DNA of 64,000 nucleotides. It comes from JBGCEZ01 sp045106735. GTDB taxonomy: Bacteria > Planctomycetota > Phycisphaerae > Phycisphaerales > SM1A02. A model generated the notes under the pieces. The model ran no database searches. It was given only the letters and a program-made list of their open reading frames with translations, and had not been told where the DNA came from. Made by a program: the position numbers and the translations under genes. How positions within the stretch are numbered: the first letter of the stretch is position 1; every line of letters starts with the position of its first letter. The stretch is taken from assembly GCA_045106735.1 (NCBI GenBank), contig JBGCEZ010000016.1, forward strand, positions 1 to 64,000. Direction: 5' to 3'. This document shows positions 15,910 to 25,407 of this stretch, one piece after another.

Positions 15910-17775
15910 TCACCTGCCGCCGGTCACTTCCGCCGCTTCGGGCGCTTCCGCTGCTTCCGCCGCGTACACCCGCCGACCGCCCATCCACGTTTCATGGGGC
16001 CGGACGCGCGTCCAGTCGATGCCCATCGCATCCCCGAACGGACTCTCGGCCAACACCACGAAGTCTGCGTGCAGCCCCGGGGCGATCCGGCCAATCCGTT
16101 CTTCCGCTTTCACGCTGTACGCGGCACCCATCATGTACCCCCGGAGCGCATCGGCCACGGTGATCGACTCTTGTGGTTGCCAGACATCGCCATCCAGGGT
16201 GCGGCCGGTCACCGCCGCGGCCACGCCGGCGAACGGATCGATCGTGACGACCGGCCAATCACTTCCGAATGCAAGAACCGCTCCGGCATCGAGCAAGGAT
16301 CGGAATGCGTAGCTTGTCTCGGCCCGATCTTCGCCGATGCAATCTTCGGCGTACCGCCCGTCATCCGCCTTGTGGTGTGGCTGCATGGATGCGATCACGC
16401 CAAGCTGACCGAATCGCGGAATGTCTTCGGCGAGCAAGTGCTGGGCGTGCTCGCTGCGGCAACGCGCGCCCGACAGTTCCGAGTACGAAGCTTCCAATGT
16501 GTCCAGAAGCAGGTGATTTGCTTCATCGCCAATCGCGTGGGCGATTGTCTGAAGCCCCGCTTGAGCCGCCGCCGCCAAGTTGCGTTCGAACTGCCCGCCT
16601 TCAATGCCTTCGCGCAGCAGCCCGCGGTTCTCTTCCTCGCCACTCGGATTGCAATGAAATGGTTCGCGCATGAACGCCGTGCGCGAACCCAAGCTGCCGT
16701 CAAGGTACGTCTTCATCCCGCGCACCACGGCCAGATCTTCGTCGCCCTCGAACGCCAAGACGGCGGCGGTGGCCGCTGACCAATCGAATGCCGTCGGATA
16801 CAAATGAAACCGAACGGTCACAGGCGCCACGCCGGACGCGTCGCCGGCCAGCAGCGCCGCGTAGGCCGGCAACGCGTCAGGACTGGGCGGAATATCGCCG
16901 ACGGCGGTGATGCCGTGGGCGTTGGCGTGCGCCATCGCCGCCCGCAGCGCCGCGGCTTGCTCGTCGACCGTCGGTTCAGGCAGGAGCGCGGCGACCAGGG
17001 CCATCGCGGACTCTCGCAACATTCCGGTCGGTTCGCCGGTCACGGGGTCACGGTCGATGCGCCCGCCTTCCGGATCCGGCGGCGAGTCGGCGGTGATGCC
17101 CGCCATGCGCAGCGCGGCGCTGTTCACCAGCGCCGAATGACCGTCCATGCGCGGGAGGTACACCGGGTGATCGCCGGCGGCTTCATCAATCCACTCGCGC
17201 GTCGGTTGCTCTACATTCGCCCAACTCTCGGTGCTCCATCGACCACCGCGCACCCAAGCCCCATCGGGCAAGCCCGCGGTCCATGCTCGAATCCGATCAA
17301 CGAAGTCGCGTCGGTCCGTGGCATCGCGCAGTCCGAGTTGCGAAAGGTTCGCGCCGCCGCCAAGCATGTGCACGTGGGCGTCGATCAATCCCGGAATGAC
17401 CACCCGGCCGCCCGCATCCACACGCTGCACGCCATCGCCGGCAGCCCGAACCGGCACGACGTCTCCGACATGCACGAACCGGCCATCGCGAACGGCGGCA
17501 AACGAAGCAAATCCGATCCGATCGCCGGACCAGATCCGGGCGTTCTCAATCACGAGATCCACGCGAATGGGCGATGATTGGGACGGGCGAAGTTCGCCCG
17601 AGGATTCGACGCTCGCCTCGGCACCCACGGCGAACCGGGGAGCCGCGCCGAGTGCAAGGCTGACGCCGATCCCCAATCCAAACCCAGCACCGAGCGTGGC
17701 CAAGGGACCGCCCGGCGCTCCGCCGCGGCACACGACTCGAGCGAAACGGCGAATACTCTTCAGTACGCCAGGCAT
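15910..17775 (-). CDS. Exported amidohydrolase, YtcJ-like (Amidohydro_3)
   Basis: This 621-residue protein has an N-terminal hydrophobic export signal (about 24-52). The YtcJ-type barrel follows: V-I-P-G-L-I-D-A-H-V-H-M (H134, H136), then W-V-R-G-G-R-W, the S-E-H-A-Q-H block, and F-G-S-D-W-P-V near the end. Family members are metal hydrolases, mostly of unknown substrate. The ATG is preceded by GAGGAG at nine bases. The 97-base gap to the downstream amidohydrolase is consistent with one transcript. Confidence 0.75.
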   Translation of the reverse strand: MPGVLKSIRRFARVVCRGGAPGGPLATLGAGFGLGIGVSLALGAAPRFAVGAEASVESSGELRPSQSSPIRVDLVIENARIWSGDRIGFASFAAVRDGRFVHVGDVVPVRAAGDGVQRVDAGGRVVIPGLIDAHVHMLGGGANLSQLGLRDATDRRDFVDRIRAWTAGLPDGAWVRGGRWSTESWANVEQPTREWIDEAAGDHPVYLPRMDGHSALVNSAALRMAGITADSPPDPEGGRIDRDPVTGEPTGMLRESAMALVAALLPEPTVDEQAAALRAAMAHANAHGITAVGDIPPSPDALPAYAALLAGDASGVAPVTVRFHLYPTAFDWSAATAAVLAFEGDEDLAVVRGMKTYLDGSLGSRTAFMREPFHCNPSGEEENRGLLREGIEGGQFERNLAAAAQAGLQTIAHAIGDEANHLLLDTLEASYSELSGARCRSEHAQHLLAEDIPRFGQLGVIASMQPHHKADDGRYAEDCIGEDRAETSYAFRSLLDAGAVLAFGSDWPVVTIDPFAGVAAAVTGRTLDGDVWQPQESITVADALRGYMMGAAYSVKAEERIGRIAPGLHADFVVLAESPFGDAMGIDWTRVRPHETWMGGRRVYAAEAAEAPEAAEVTGGR

Positions 17776-18151
17776 GGCGATGGCTCCTCGGCCCAGAGAT
17801 TTCGCCGCAGCCTACGACTTGGACCGAGGATTCGCCGCGCCCCTCACGTATTCCTCGAATGCCGCCCCAGCGGCTCACCGCATTGCCGTGCCGCCGCCCG
17901 ACCGCCTCACCGCATTGCCGTGTCACCACCCCACCGCCCGGCCGCGTCGCTGCGTCGCTGCCCGGCCGCCCGTCCGCCCGTCCGCCCCACCGCTCCGCCG
18001 CCACATCGCCTCATCGCCTCATCCCTCGGCCTCATCGCCCGGCCACATCGCCCGGCCACATCGCTCGCCTCGATCGGCGAGGATCCGCTGATACGATGCC
18101 GATTCACGCCGTCGCCGGAAGTCGACCGCGCCCCAGCAAGAGGAACGCCCC
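17776..18151. other. Divergent spacer with expanded simple repeats
   Basis: This spacer separates the YtcJ-like gene (-) from cysQ (+) and must hold promoters for both. About 17870-18070 is C-rich and made of short direct repeats: a 17-bp repeat at 17874-17890 and 17906-17922, and a 13-bp tandem (CATCGCCCGGCCA) at 18033-18058. The strand asymmetry (C-rich on plus) is striking. No coding potential is supported. Confidence 0.6.
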
Positions 18152-19273
18152 ATGTCCCACGCCGCCCGCGATCTCGCCGTCCGCTGCGTTGCCGATGCCT
18201 GCCGCGTCGCCCGCCAGGTCCAACAGGATTTGGATGCGGTGCGAGCGATCGTGAAGTCGGATCAGTCGCCGGTCACCGTGGCCGACTATGCGGTGCAAGC
18301 GGCGGTGAACCTGGCCCTGATGGCCGATGACCCGAACGTCCGCGTGGTCGGCGAGGAGCGGGCCGACGAGCTTCGCGAACCGGAGAACCGCGCGGTGCTC
18401 GATGCGGTGGTCAAGGCGGTCCGCAGCGTGCAGCCAGGCGCGACGGATACCGCCGTCTTGACCGCGATCGATCGCGGAGATCACGACGGCTCCGGCGATC
18501 ACTATTGGACGCTCGATCCGGTCGACGGCACCAAGGGATTCCTCCGAGGACAACAGTACGCCGTGGCCCTGGCCTTGCTCGACGGTGACGGCCCGATCGT
18601 CGGCGCCCTCGGCTGCCCGAACCTGCCGCAAGACCATGATGCGGCCCTGGACGTGGCCGATGCATCGGGCACGATGTACGCGGCGATTCGCGGCCGCGGC
18701 GCCCAGGAGTACGCCGCCGGCGCGGCCGACGCCGCCCCCCGCGCGATCCACGCCGCCGGCACCGCCGGCGCCGGCGACGGACGGCCCAATCCCCTCGGCA
18801 CCACCGGCGTCCCCGATCCGCTCGGCGGCGACGGCGGATCCGGCGGCGGCAGCGGCGTGCTGTCCACCGCGGCCACGCTCAAGTCGATCCGCGTGTGCGA
18901 GTCAGTCGAAAGCGGCCACTCCGATCAATCCGCGTCGGCCCGCATCCTCAAGCAGCTCGGGGCCGACGCAAATCCGGTGCGACTCGACAGCCAGTGCAAG
19001 TACGCCGTCGTCGCCCGCGGCCAGGCGGATGCATACCTGCGGTTGCCCACGCGGCCTGGCTACGTCGAGAAGATCTGGGACCACGCCGCGGGCATGCTCG
19101 TGGCCACGGAAGCCGGCGCGACGGTCAGCGACGTCACCGGACAGGCCCTCGACTTCAGCCACGGCAAGCGACTCGAACGCAACCGCGGCGTGATCTGTGC
19201 CCGAGCCGACGTGCACGAGCGACTCATCGCCGCGATTCGCGACCTCGGCCTGGACCAACCGCTGACCGGATGA
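18152..19273 (+). CDS. cysQ: 3'(2'),5'-bisphosphate nucleotidase (CysQ/HAL2-like)
   Basis: This 373-residue protein belongs to the inositol-monophosphatase superfamily. Its motifs are K-S-D-Q-S-P-V-T (D37), V-G-E-E-R (E69) and W-T-L-D-P-V-D-G-T-K-G-F (D122, D125), with W-D-H-A-A-G near the C-terminus. This is the eukaryotic-HAL2-like set, so it should dephosphorylate PAP, the by-product of sulfate activation and sulfotransfer. A Gly/Ala/Pro-rich insert (about residues 180-235) separates the two lobes and is longer than usual. It diverges from the amidohydrolase pair. Confidence 0.8.
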   Translation: MSHAARDLAVRCVADACRVARQVQQDLDAVRAIVKSDQSPVTVADYAVQAAVNLALMADDPNVRVVGEERADELREPENRAVLDAVVKAVRSVQPGATDTAVLTAIDRGDHDGSGDHYWTLDPVDGTKGFLRGQQYAVALALLDGDGPIVGALGCPNLPQDHDAALDVADASGTMYAAIRGRGAQEYAAGAADAAPRAIHAAGTAGAGDGRPNPLGTTGVPDPLGGDGGSGGGSGVLSTAATLKSIRVCESVESGHSDQSASARILKQLGADANPVRLDSQCKYAVVARGQADAYLRLPTRPGYVEKIWDHAAGMLVATEAGATVSDVTGQALDFSHGKRLERNRGVICARADVHERLIAAIRDLGLDQPLTG

Positions 19274-19606
19274 GCCCGGTGCGGATGAGATGGTGCGTAT
19301 GAAACGGTGCATGGTGCGTTGAACGAAACCGGTGCACGTCACGCTGGCCGTTCTGTTCCATTCCCGCCAAGCGACGCACGCCGCGCAGGTCGCACACGGC
19401 TCGCATGCTCCGCGAGTCGATCGGCTCGCGCGACTCCCGCGGGTCTTGCATGACCTGCCTGTCCCCGCTGCCTCGGCAGCCCCCGCTGCCTCGGCTGCCC
19501 TTTTTGGCCCTCCCGACGTCCCTGGCCCCCCCTGGCCCTCCCGGCATCTCCAGCATCCCCCGCGCCTCCACCAACCCCACGCACTCCGCCCAGTCGAGAT
19601 CCACCG
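19274..19606. other. Spacer containing a terminator candidate
   Basis: This spacer runs from cysQ to the next plus-strand gene. It contains a duplicated CCCGCTGCCTCGG (near 19468 and 19483) and the hairpin described at 19475. The rest is C-rich with no feature recognised. Confidence 0.5.
19475..19505 (+). terminator. Candidate intrinsic terminator after cysQ
   Basis: The arms GGCAGC (19475-19480) and GCTGCC (19494-19499) flank a 13-base loop and are followed by a run of five T. The stem is short, so this is only moderately convincing. Confidence 0.4.
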
Positions 19607-20638
19607 ATGACCGACGACGCGTCGCGGGAACCCCACGAATCCAGCGGACACCGCATCGCGCGGATCGCCTGGCGACTTGCACTGGCCGGCGTCGCGGCGC
19701 TCGCATGGTCGGCGTGGATCGCCTGGGGCATCGGCCGAATCCTGACCGATCGCCACGGCTGGTCGCAGTGGCTGCATTGGATTCCAACGGCGGCGGCCGC
19801 CGTTCTCGCCGCGATCGCCGCGGGCGCCTGGACCATCCGCCGCCGTTCCAATCGCTGGCCGGATCGCCCAGGCATCGGTCGCCCCATCCGCCGCGCGATG
19901 CTCTGGGGGCCGCTTGTGCTGTCCGCCGCGTGGCTTGGCATCCACGACCTGCGCCTCGCTCGGCGCCCGGTTGAGCCGCCGGCCACCGCGATCAAAGTTC
20001 TGCAATGGACGGTGGGCGTCGGCCGCGGCCCGCATCAGGCGCAGATCGCCGACGCCGTCGTCGGCCACCGACCCGACTTGGCCGTGATGACCGATGCATC
20101 GCTCGTCACGCTCGAACCGGCGGTGCTTGATTGGCTGGAAACTGAGGGGCGGCGGCCGATCCGCATGCGCCCGTTCACGGTGCTCACCCGGTTCGAGATC
20201 GAAACCGCGCGGATCCAAACGCGCGCCGACGGCATTTCCATCGGATTGCTGGTCGTGCTGGGCGACGAGCTGCCCGGCGGCCGCCTCGTGGTGCACCTCA
20301 TCGACCTGCCCTCAGATCCCTCGCGTCCCCGGCATGAAATCGTGGCCCAAGCCCGAGACTACTACGCGGCCTCGGACTTGCCTCCGGCCGACCTGCTGCT
20401 CGGCGACTTCAATATGGTGCGCGGCGGATGGGGCGTCGAGTCGGTCGCTGGCGACCTGCGCGATGCCTGGGCCGAGGGCGGCCACAGCTTCGCCGCCACC
20501 TGGCCCGCCGAATTTCCGCTCTGGGCCATCGATCACATCCGGCTGGGCCCCCGCGTTCGATGCATTCGCTACGAGACGCCGCGTCGGCCCGGCTGGCGGC
20601 ACGTGCCGCAGATCGCCTGGATCGTTGCCGCCGAGTGA
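19607..20638 (+). CDS. Three-TM protein with degenerate EEP domain
   Basis: This 343-residue protein has TM helices near 21-43, 58-77 and 97-112, then an extracytoplasmic EEP-like domain. The late motifs survive: L-L-L-G-D-F-N-M and a final I-D-H-I-R-L. The early catalytic residues do not: the usual W-N-V/I is W-T-V, and the N/Q-E metal ligand region reads V-M-T-D. It therefore resembles the EEP protein at 2051 but is probably altered or inactive as a Mg-dependent hydrolase. A binding or scaffold role is possible. Confidence 0.6.
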   Translation: MTDDASREPHESSGHRIARIAWRLALAGVAALAWSAWIAWGIGRILTDRHGWSQWLHWIPTAAAAVLAAIAAGAWTIRRRSNRWPDRPGIGRPIRRAMLWGPLVLSAAWLGIHDLRLARRPVEPPATAIKVLQWTVGVGRGPHQAQIADAVVGHRPDLAVMTDASLVTLEPAVLDWLETEGRRPIRMRPFTVLTRFEIETARIQTRADGISIGLLVVLGDELPGGRLVVHLIDLPSDPSRPRHEIVAQARDYYAASDLPPADLLLGDFNMVRGGWGVESVAGDLRDAWAEGGHSFAATWPAEFPLWAIDHIRLGPRVRCIRYETPRRPGWRHVPQIAWIVAAE

Positions 20639-20674
20639 ACCGTGCGGGAGCCGAATGCCGGCGGCGTGCCGAGT

Positions 20675-20705
20675 GCGACGCGCCTCGAACCGGCGCGCGC
20701 GTCGC
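20675..20705. terminator. Hairpin between convergent genes
   Basis: The 9-bp arms GCGACGCGC and GCGCGTCGC are perfect complements around a 13-base loop. They lie between the EEP-like gene (+) and the FAD oxidoreductase (-). No T-tract is present. Confidence 0.45.
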
Positions 20706-20836
20706 TCACGACGCGCCTCCAGCTCGCCCGTGCACCCGCGAATCGCTCGCGCCGCACCTCCAACCCCCACGCCGCTCGTCGCTCGTCGCTCGCCGACCAT
20801 CGATCATCGACCACCGACGCCCCCGCCGCGCCCCGA

Positions 20837-22030
20837 CTACCCCGCGTCCGATCGCCCGAGCGCCCCCGACATCGCCCGCTCACTCCCTGGCCCGTCGACC
20901 GCCTGCATCGTGCGGTCGGCCAACGCCATCGACAACGTCATGCCGCTACCGCCAAGGGCGTTGACGATTCGCACGCCGGGCGCCGGCTCGTGGCTCATCA
21001 CCGGCTGTTTGTCCGTGCGTTGCAGATACACGCCCATCCAGCGCGACTGAATCTGCGGGTCCGGCAGATTCAGGCGCCGGCCGAGGTACTCCAGAAGCAG
21101 CTCGTCGATCAATTCGGTGCGAAACGGATCCGGCCGTTCGGCGTACTCGTGCGAATCGCCGATGACGATCGACCCGTCGGCCCGCTGCGAGACGAGCAAA
21201 TGAATGCCGTATCGGTCGTACGCCGGCATTTCGCGGCTGATCCGCTCACGCAGAGCCGGCAATGTCGGACACCCGGCGAAAGATGGGTACCACCGCAACG
21301 TCAAGCCGGCCGCAAGATGTGGCCCGAGGCGCCAGCCATCTGGCTGCGGCACCGTCGCCAGCATTTGCAACTTGCAACGCTGCAGCGGCATGGCCGCATA
21401 TTCCTCGTCAAAGAGGGTCTCAAAGTCCGAGCCGGTGCAGACGACGATCTGCTCTGCTTCGTAGACCCGGCCGTTGACCAGTTCCACTTCACCGGTCGTC
21501 ACCCGGGTCGCCGCACTGCCGGTGCGCACATCGCAAGCCGGGTGGACGGCCAACCACGCGCGCATCGCCCGCATGCAATCCGCCGGATCCACGGCCAGCT
21601 CGGTCGTCGAAAAGAGCCCGCCGAGGAGTCCATCCGGGCGCAGTCCCGGGCTCATCTCCCGCGCTTCGTCGGCGCTGACCATCCGCCGCGTCGCGCCGGA
21701 TCCACTCAACGCCAGAAACTCCTCGAGCACCGCATACTCGTCGGCGGCATAGGCGGCCACCAACGAACCGCAGGGATCGCACCGAAAGCCAACCTCGGCC
21801 GCGACCTGGCGCCACAGCATCGCCGACCGGACGGCCAAATCGTGGAACGGGCCGACGGGCTGGCCGATGGGCCAGATCATGCCGAAGTTCCGCACGCTCG
21901 CCCCGCGGGCTTCGTGGTGCCGGTCGATCAGACGCACGGTCCGCCCGGCCCGCACCGCGGCGATCGCGTGCGCCACGCCGACCGCGCCGCCGCCGACAAC
22001 CAGAATGTCCGTCCGGCGCCCGAGGCTCAT
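20837..22030 (-). CDS. FAD-dependent aminophosphonate oxidase-like protein (TIGR03364/PbfD type)
   Basis: This 397-residue DAO-family flavoprotein opens I-L-V-V-G-G-G-A-V-G (FAD Rossmann motif 9-18), followed by A-S-V-R-N-F-G-M-I-W-P. That block is characteristic of the subfamily found beside PhnX-like hydrolases. The end has G-G-S-G-M-T-L. Family knowledge: these enzymes oxidise the amine of 2-aminoethylphosphonate derivatives (N-alkylated forms have been reported) to phosphonoacetaldehyde. The ATG at 22030 overlaps the stop of the PhnX-like gene (ATGA), so production of both is coupled. Confidence 0.75.
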   Translation of the reverse strand: MSLGRRTDILVVGGGAVGVAHAIAAVRAGRTVRLIDRHHEARGASVRNFGMIWPIGQPVGPFHDLAVRSAMLWRQVAAEVGFRCDPCGSLVAAYAADEYAVLEEFLALSGSGATRRMVSADEAREMSPGLRPDGLLGGLFSTTELAVDPADCMRAMRAWLAVHPACDVRTGSAATRVTTGEVELVNGRVYEAEQIVVCTGSDFETLFDEEYAAMPLQRCKLQMLATVPQPDGWRLGPHLAAGLTLRWYPSFAGCPTLPALRERISREMPAYDRYGIHLLVSQRADGSIVIGDSHEYAERPDPFRTELIDELLLEYLGRRLNLPDPQIQSRWMGVYLQRTDKQPVMSHEPAPGVRIVNALGGSGMTLSMALADRTMQAVDGPGSERAMSGALGRSDAG

Positions 22031-22995
22031 GATGGTGCCTCCGAAGTCGCCGCGGCGCCCGAAACCCCTGGAACGCCCGCGATCCCTGGCGTACCGGTGG
22101 CCCCCGTGCTCGCCCCAACGCCCCCGGCACCCTCGGCGCCCTCGACGCCCTCGGCCTCGGTGATCCCCGCGGATGCCGTCGCCGCGGCAGATCCGGCCGC
22201 CCCGGCCACTGGCCAGACCGCAACGATCGTCCCGTCGGGCCTCACCTCGCAGCCCAGCTTGGCCACGCTCGGCACGATGTGCACGACCGTGCGTTGGGCA
22301 TCCATGCCGCCGGCCCGCGACCGAAGGTGGGCCGAGAGCCCGCGGACGCCCGCCGCCCCGGTCCCCACGCCGATCACCATGCCGCAGCCGGCGGCCAGCC
22401 CCGCGTCGAGATCCGCCGGCGTATCGCCCACCACGCCCACGCGCGCGGGATCCGAAACGCCCGCGCGCCGCATCGCCTCGTGGATCAGGTCCGGGGCGGG
22501 CCGGCCGGCCGCCACCTCGTCGGACCCCACGACCAATCGTTCGTCGGTCACCGCCAACTCCGCCGCCCGGACCACACGCCGTGAGGTCGCCACATCGAAG
22601 CCCGATGTGCATCCCACGGCGATTCCTGCGTCCTTGACGGTGGCGATCACGCCATGAATTCCAGCGATCGGCGGCATGCCGCCGGCGTCGACCACGTCCC
22701 GGATCCGGGCGGCGAACATCCCGGCCAGTTCAGCCGCCGCTGGCACCGCGGCAATCGAGCGTCCGCCAGCCGCCGCCGCCTCGCGCCACACCCGGAAGAC
22801 CGCGACTTTGTCCCGTCCCATGTTCCGGCTGACGAGTTCATCGGCGACATCGACCGAGGCAGGATCGTCAGGATCAAAGAGCCCGACCTCCGCCCCAACG
22901 TGCCGAAACGCGGCGCAGACCACGCCCTCGTCCGACACCGAGGTCCCGGCGAGATCAAACAGCAACAGCCCCTTCGGCTTCTTCGAAGTGTTCAC
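22027..22995 (-). CDS. PhnX-like phosphonoacetaldehyde hydrolase (HAD, TIGR03351 type)
   Basis: This protein of about 322 residues carries the phosphonatase hallmarks. The HAD nucleophile motif is D14-L-A-G-T, with Ala in place of the second Asp. The cap-domain N-M-G-R-D-K63 matches the Schiff-base lysine of PhnX. Motif II is G-C-T-S-G, the usual motif III Lys is Arg (G-R165-P-A-P-D), and G-D-T-P-A-D closes the site. It should cleave the C-P bond of phosphonoacetaldehyde or a close analogue. No phnW transaminase is nearby; the coupled FAD oxidase would make the aldehyde. A C-terminal tail of about 90 residues, ending Gly/Ala/Val-rich, is extra. The GTG start is uncertain; the frame reaches 23160. 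Confidence 0.75.
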   Translation of the reverse strand: MNTSKKPKGLLLFDLAGTSVSDEGVVCAAFRHVGAEVGLFDPDDPASVDVADELVSRNMGRDKVAVFRVWREAAAAGGRSIAAVPAAAELAGMFAARIRDVVDAGGMPPIAGIHGVIATVKDAGIAVGCTSGFDVATSRRVVRAAELAVTDERLVVGSDEVAAGRPAPDLIHEAMRRAGVSDPARVGVVGDTPADLDAGLAAGCGMVIGVGTGAAGVRGLSAHLRSRAGGMDAQRTVVHIVPSVAKLGCEVRPDGTIVAVWPVAGAAGSAAATASAGITEAEGVEGAEGAGGVGASTGATGTPGIAGVPGVSGAAATSEAPS

Positions 22996-23178
22996 GGCGC
23001 GAAATGACTCAAACGCACGGCCCGACCCGCGATTCACTCCCCGAGCGCCCACGCCAAAAGGCGAACGACGCCGCGTGAACCACGCGTCGATGACCGGCAA
23101 GACCAGCATGCGCCCGAAGGCAACATGCGCACGTGCCGTGCTCCGAACCGGCCTCCACACCGATCCGGGCCGCGAACC

Positions 23179-25296
23179 TCATCGAGATCCGTCGGCCGGC
23201 TTCTCCAACATCATGACGTCGAAGAGCTCGCCATGCTCGTCGATCGCCTGAAATTCCAGCTTCCGCCCGTGCACCAGCACATGGCAACCGTGGTGCCGCC
23301 GGGCCTTGCGATGCCCAAAGTCCGTATTCACGTGGTCAAAATCTTCCAGCGGACCGCCTCCACCGGCCGTGGTGACGTATATGACGCCGCCTTGGTCCCA
23401 GCGGGCGGGAAGGCCGTCGCGAATCGGCAACGTCCGTTCGTAATCGTGCACATGGCCCGAGAAGCAGATATCGACCCCGTGACGCTCAAAAAGGGCCACC
23501 GGATGGCGTGCATTTGGGTCGCCCCGGCGCGATTCGCCGCGGGTGGTATCGCCGTAGTCGTCCGAGTCGCTGGTGTACGGCGGCTGGTGCATGACCGCGA
23601 ACTTCCAGAGGGCGTCCGATCGCTCGAGCGCCGCATCCAACCAGACGTACTGGGGACTCCCGGGTTCCAGCGGCCGGTTCGCGTCGAGCATGAAGAAGTC
23701 GGCGTCGCCGTACGACAACGTGTACCAGCGTTCGTTGCCGGGCAGGTCGATGTACTCGTAGTACTGCTCGGCGTCGCGCTCATGGTTCCCGAGCACCGAG
23801 GCCATCGGGGCGTACTCGATCAGCGGCCGCATGGCCGGGAAGAACTCGCGCTGCCAGTCTTCGGTCGACGCGCCATCGTCCACGAGGTCGCCGGCGACGA
23901 TGAAGAAGTTCGGGCGGTTCGCAAACGCTTCGCTGGCCACGCGCCGGGCCACCGTCGCGTTGGTCTGGGTGTCGCCGAAAATCGCCACGGTGAACGGGCG
24001 GCCACGGCTGGCGGCCGTGCGGAACGCCCGCCGATCGTGGAGCAGCCGCGGAACGGCGTTCGCCCGGCCGACGCCCTCAGCATCCGACGCACCCGACACA
24101 TCGGTGGCACCCGCGGCACCCGACACATCGGTGGTACGCGCAGCATCGGACACATCGGTGGCACCCGCGGCATCGGACGCATCGGTGGCACCCACCTCAT
24201 CCGCCTCATCCGCCGCACCCATATCCCCCGCCGCAACTTCGACCACCGCCTCGACTTCATAGAAGTGCTTGCGGTCCGACTCGAGCCCGCGCACGCGCAC
24301 TTGGGTGACGGTCGAGGGCGGCCCCTCGCTCTCGAACGTGCGGGTCGCGCCGACGTCTCCGTCCGGCCAAACCCGCACCCGGAGGCGGGACGGCAAACGC
24401 GTTTCGGCCAGCACCGTGACCCCGTCGGTCCGGGGCCAGGTGAGATACGGCGCGACGACCCAGATCGCGCGGCGGTCCCGCCATGGCGCGGTCGCCCGCA
24501 AGTCCGGCCGCGCCTGCGAAAGTTCGGCCACCGAGGCGTCGTCCAAGGCCTCGGCCACGAACCGTACCTCGCCAAGACGGCCGTGCATCGGGAAGTCTTC
24601 GTTCGAATCGCGATAGCCGCCGATCACCAGCGGCGAATCGGCGGCCGAAAGGACCGGGCCAGACTGCGCGTCCGACGTGGCCACCACGGCTCCGTCGACG
24701 AACAACCGCATCTGCGCTCCGTCGTACGTGGCCGCGACGTGGTACCAGCGGCCCAGTTCGGCGGCCTCCGCGGCGTAGAGGTACGTGAGATCTCCGTCCC
24801 CGTCGTCGGCCCCTTCCGTGGACACCGCCATGGCGAAGCCCGTCCGCCCGTACCCGAGCAGCCACCCGCGCTCCGCCCCACCGTCGTCTTGGACGCGGCC
24901 GATGATCCCGCCCCACTGGGTCATCGAGTCCAGCGAGACCCACGCGGCGGCGGTGAACGCATCGCCCGGCTCCAGCGCGGCCGGAGCGGCCGCCCCGCCG
25001 CGAACAATCGACAAGGAGCCGTCAATGCCGGTGCGAATCAGGCCGCCACCGGCGGTGCCCGGGGCGATCTCCATGCCGCCAGCGACGTCGACCGTGGCCG
25101 CGGACCACGGCTTCCCGCCGCGCCGTGCGATCCAGCGCGTCGCCCCGGCCCCATCATTCGGGACGGACCACACGACGGGTTCCAGCGCCCCGCCGGCCTC
25201 GCCCGCCTCGCCCGCGCCGCCCGCCACGGCCGCCACGGCCGCGAAGCCGAGCCACGAAACAACCGCCACGACTTGTGTTCCACGTTTCGGGGCCAC
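23179..25296 (-). CDS. Exported LamG-domain metallophosphoesterase (purple acid phosphatase-like)
   Basis: This 705-residue protein has a signal peptide (about 8-28) and a LamG/concanavalin-like jellyroll (about 110-262). An FnIII-like PAP_N domain (about 275-355) and an Ala/Thr/Asp-rich repeat linker (360-405) follow. The metallophosphoesterase domain contains G-D442-T-Q, A-G-D470-L-V-D-D-G, G-N504-H505-E-R-D, M-H570 and G-H615-V-H617-D. The GTG at 25296 is chosen because GGAGGAG sits five bases upstream. It probably hydrolyses phosphate or phosphonate esters outside the cytoplasm, with LamG binding a carbohydrate carrier. It is transcribed with the transporter and the phosphonate enzymes. 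Confidence 0.75.
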   Translation of the reverse strand: MAPKRGTQVVAVVSWLGFAAVAAVAGGAGEAGEAGGALEPVVWSVPNDGAGATRWIARRGGKPWSAATVDVAGGMEIAPGTAGGGLIRTGIDGSLSIVRGGAAAPAALEPGDAFTAAAWVSLDSMTQWGGIIGRVQDDGGAERGWLLGYGRTGFAMAVSTEGADDGDGDLTYLYAAEAAELGRWYHVAATYDGAQMRLFVDGAVVATSDAQSGPVLSAADSPLVIGGYRDSNEDFPMHGRLGEVRFVAEALDDASVAELSQARPDLRATAPWRDRRAIWVVAPYLTWPRTDGVTVLAETRLPSRLRVRVWPDGDVGATRTFESEGPPSTVTQVRVRGLESDRKHFYEVEAVVEVAAGDMGAADEADEVGATDASDAAGATDVSDAARTTDVSGAAGATDVSGASDAEGVGRANAVPRLLHDRRAFRTAASRGRPFTVAIFGDTQTNATVARRVASEAFANRPNFFIVAGDLVDDGASTEDWQREFFPAMRPLIEYAPMASVLGNHERDAEQYYEYIDLPGNERWYTLSYGDADFFMLDANRPLEPGSPQYVWLDAALERSDALWKFAVMHQPPYTSDSDDYGDTTRGESRRGDPNARHPVALFERHGVDICFSGHVHDYERTLPIRDGLPARWDQGGVIYVTTAGGGGPLEDFDHVNTDFGHRKARRHHGCHVLVHGRKLEFQAIDEHGELFDVMMLEKPADGSR

Positions 25297-25407
25297 TCGG
25301 CTCCTCCAGTTCTGTCTTGTTTGGTTGCCGGCGTCCGCCCGACGGAGCGATCCTGTCCGACGACGACGACGACGAGAGCGAGTATCTGCCCCGGGGCCCG
25401 ACACGAC

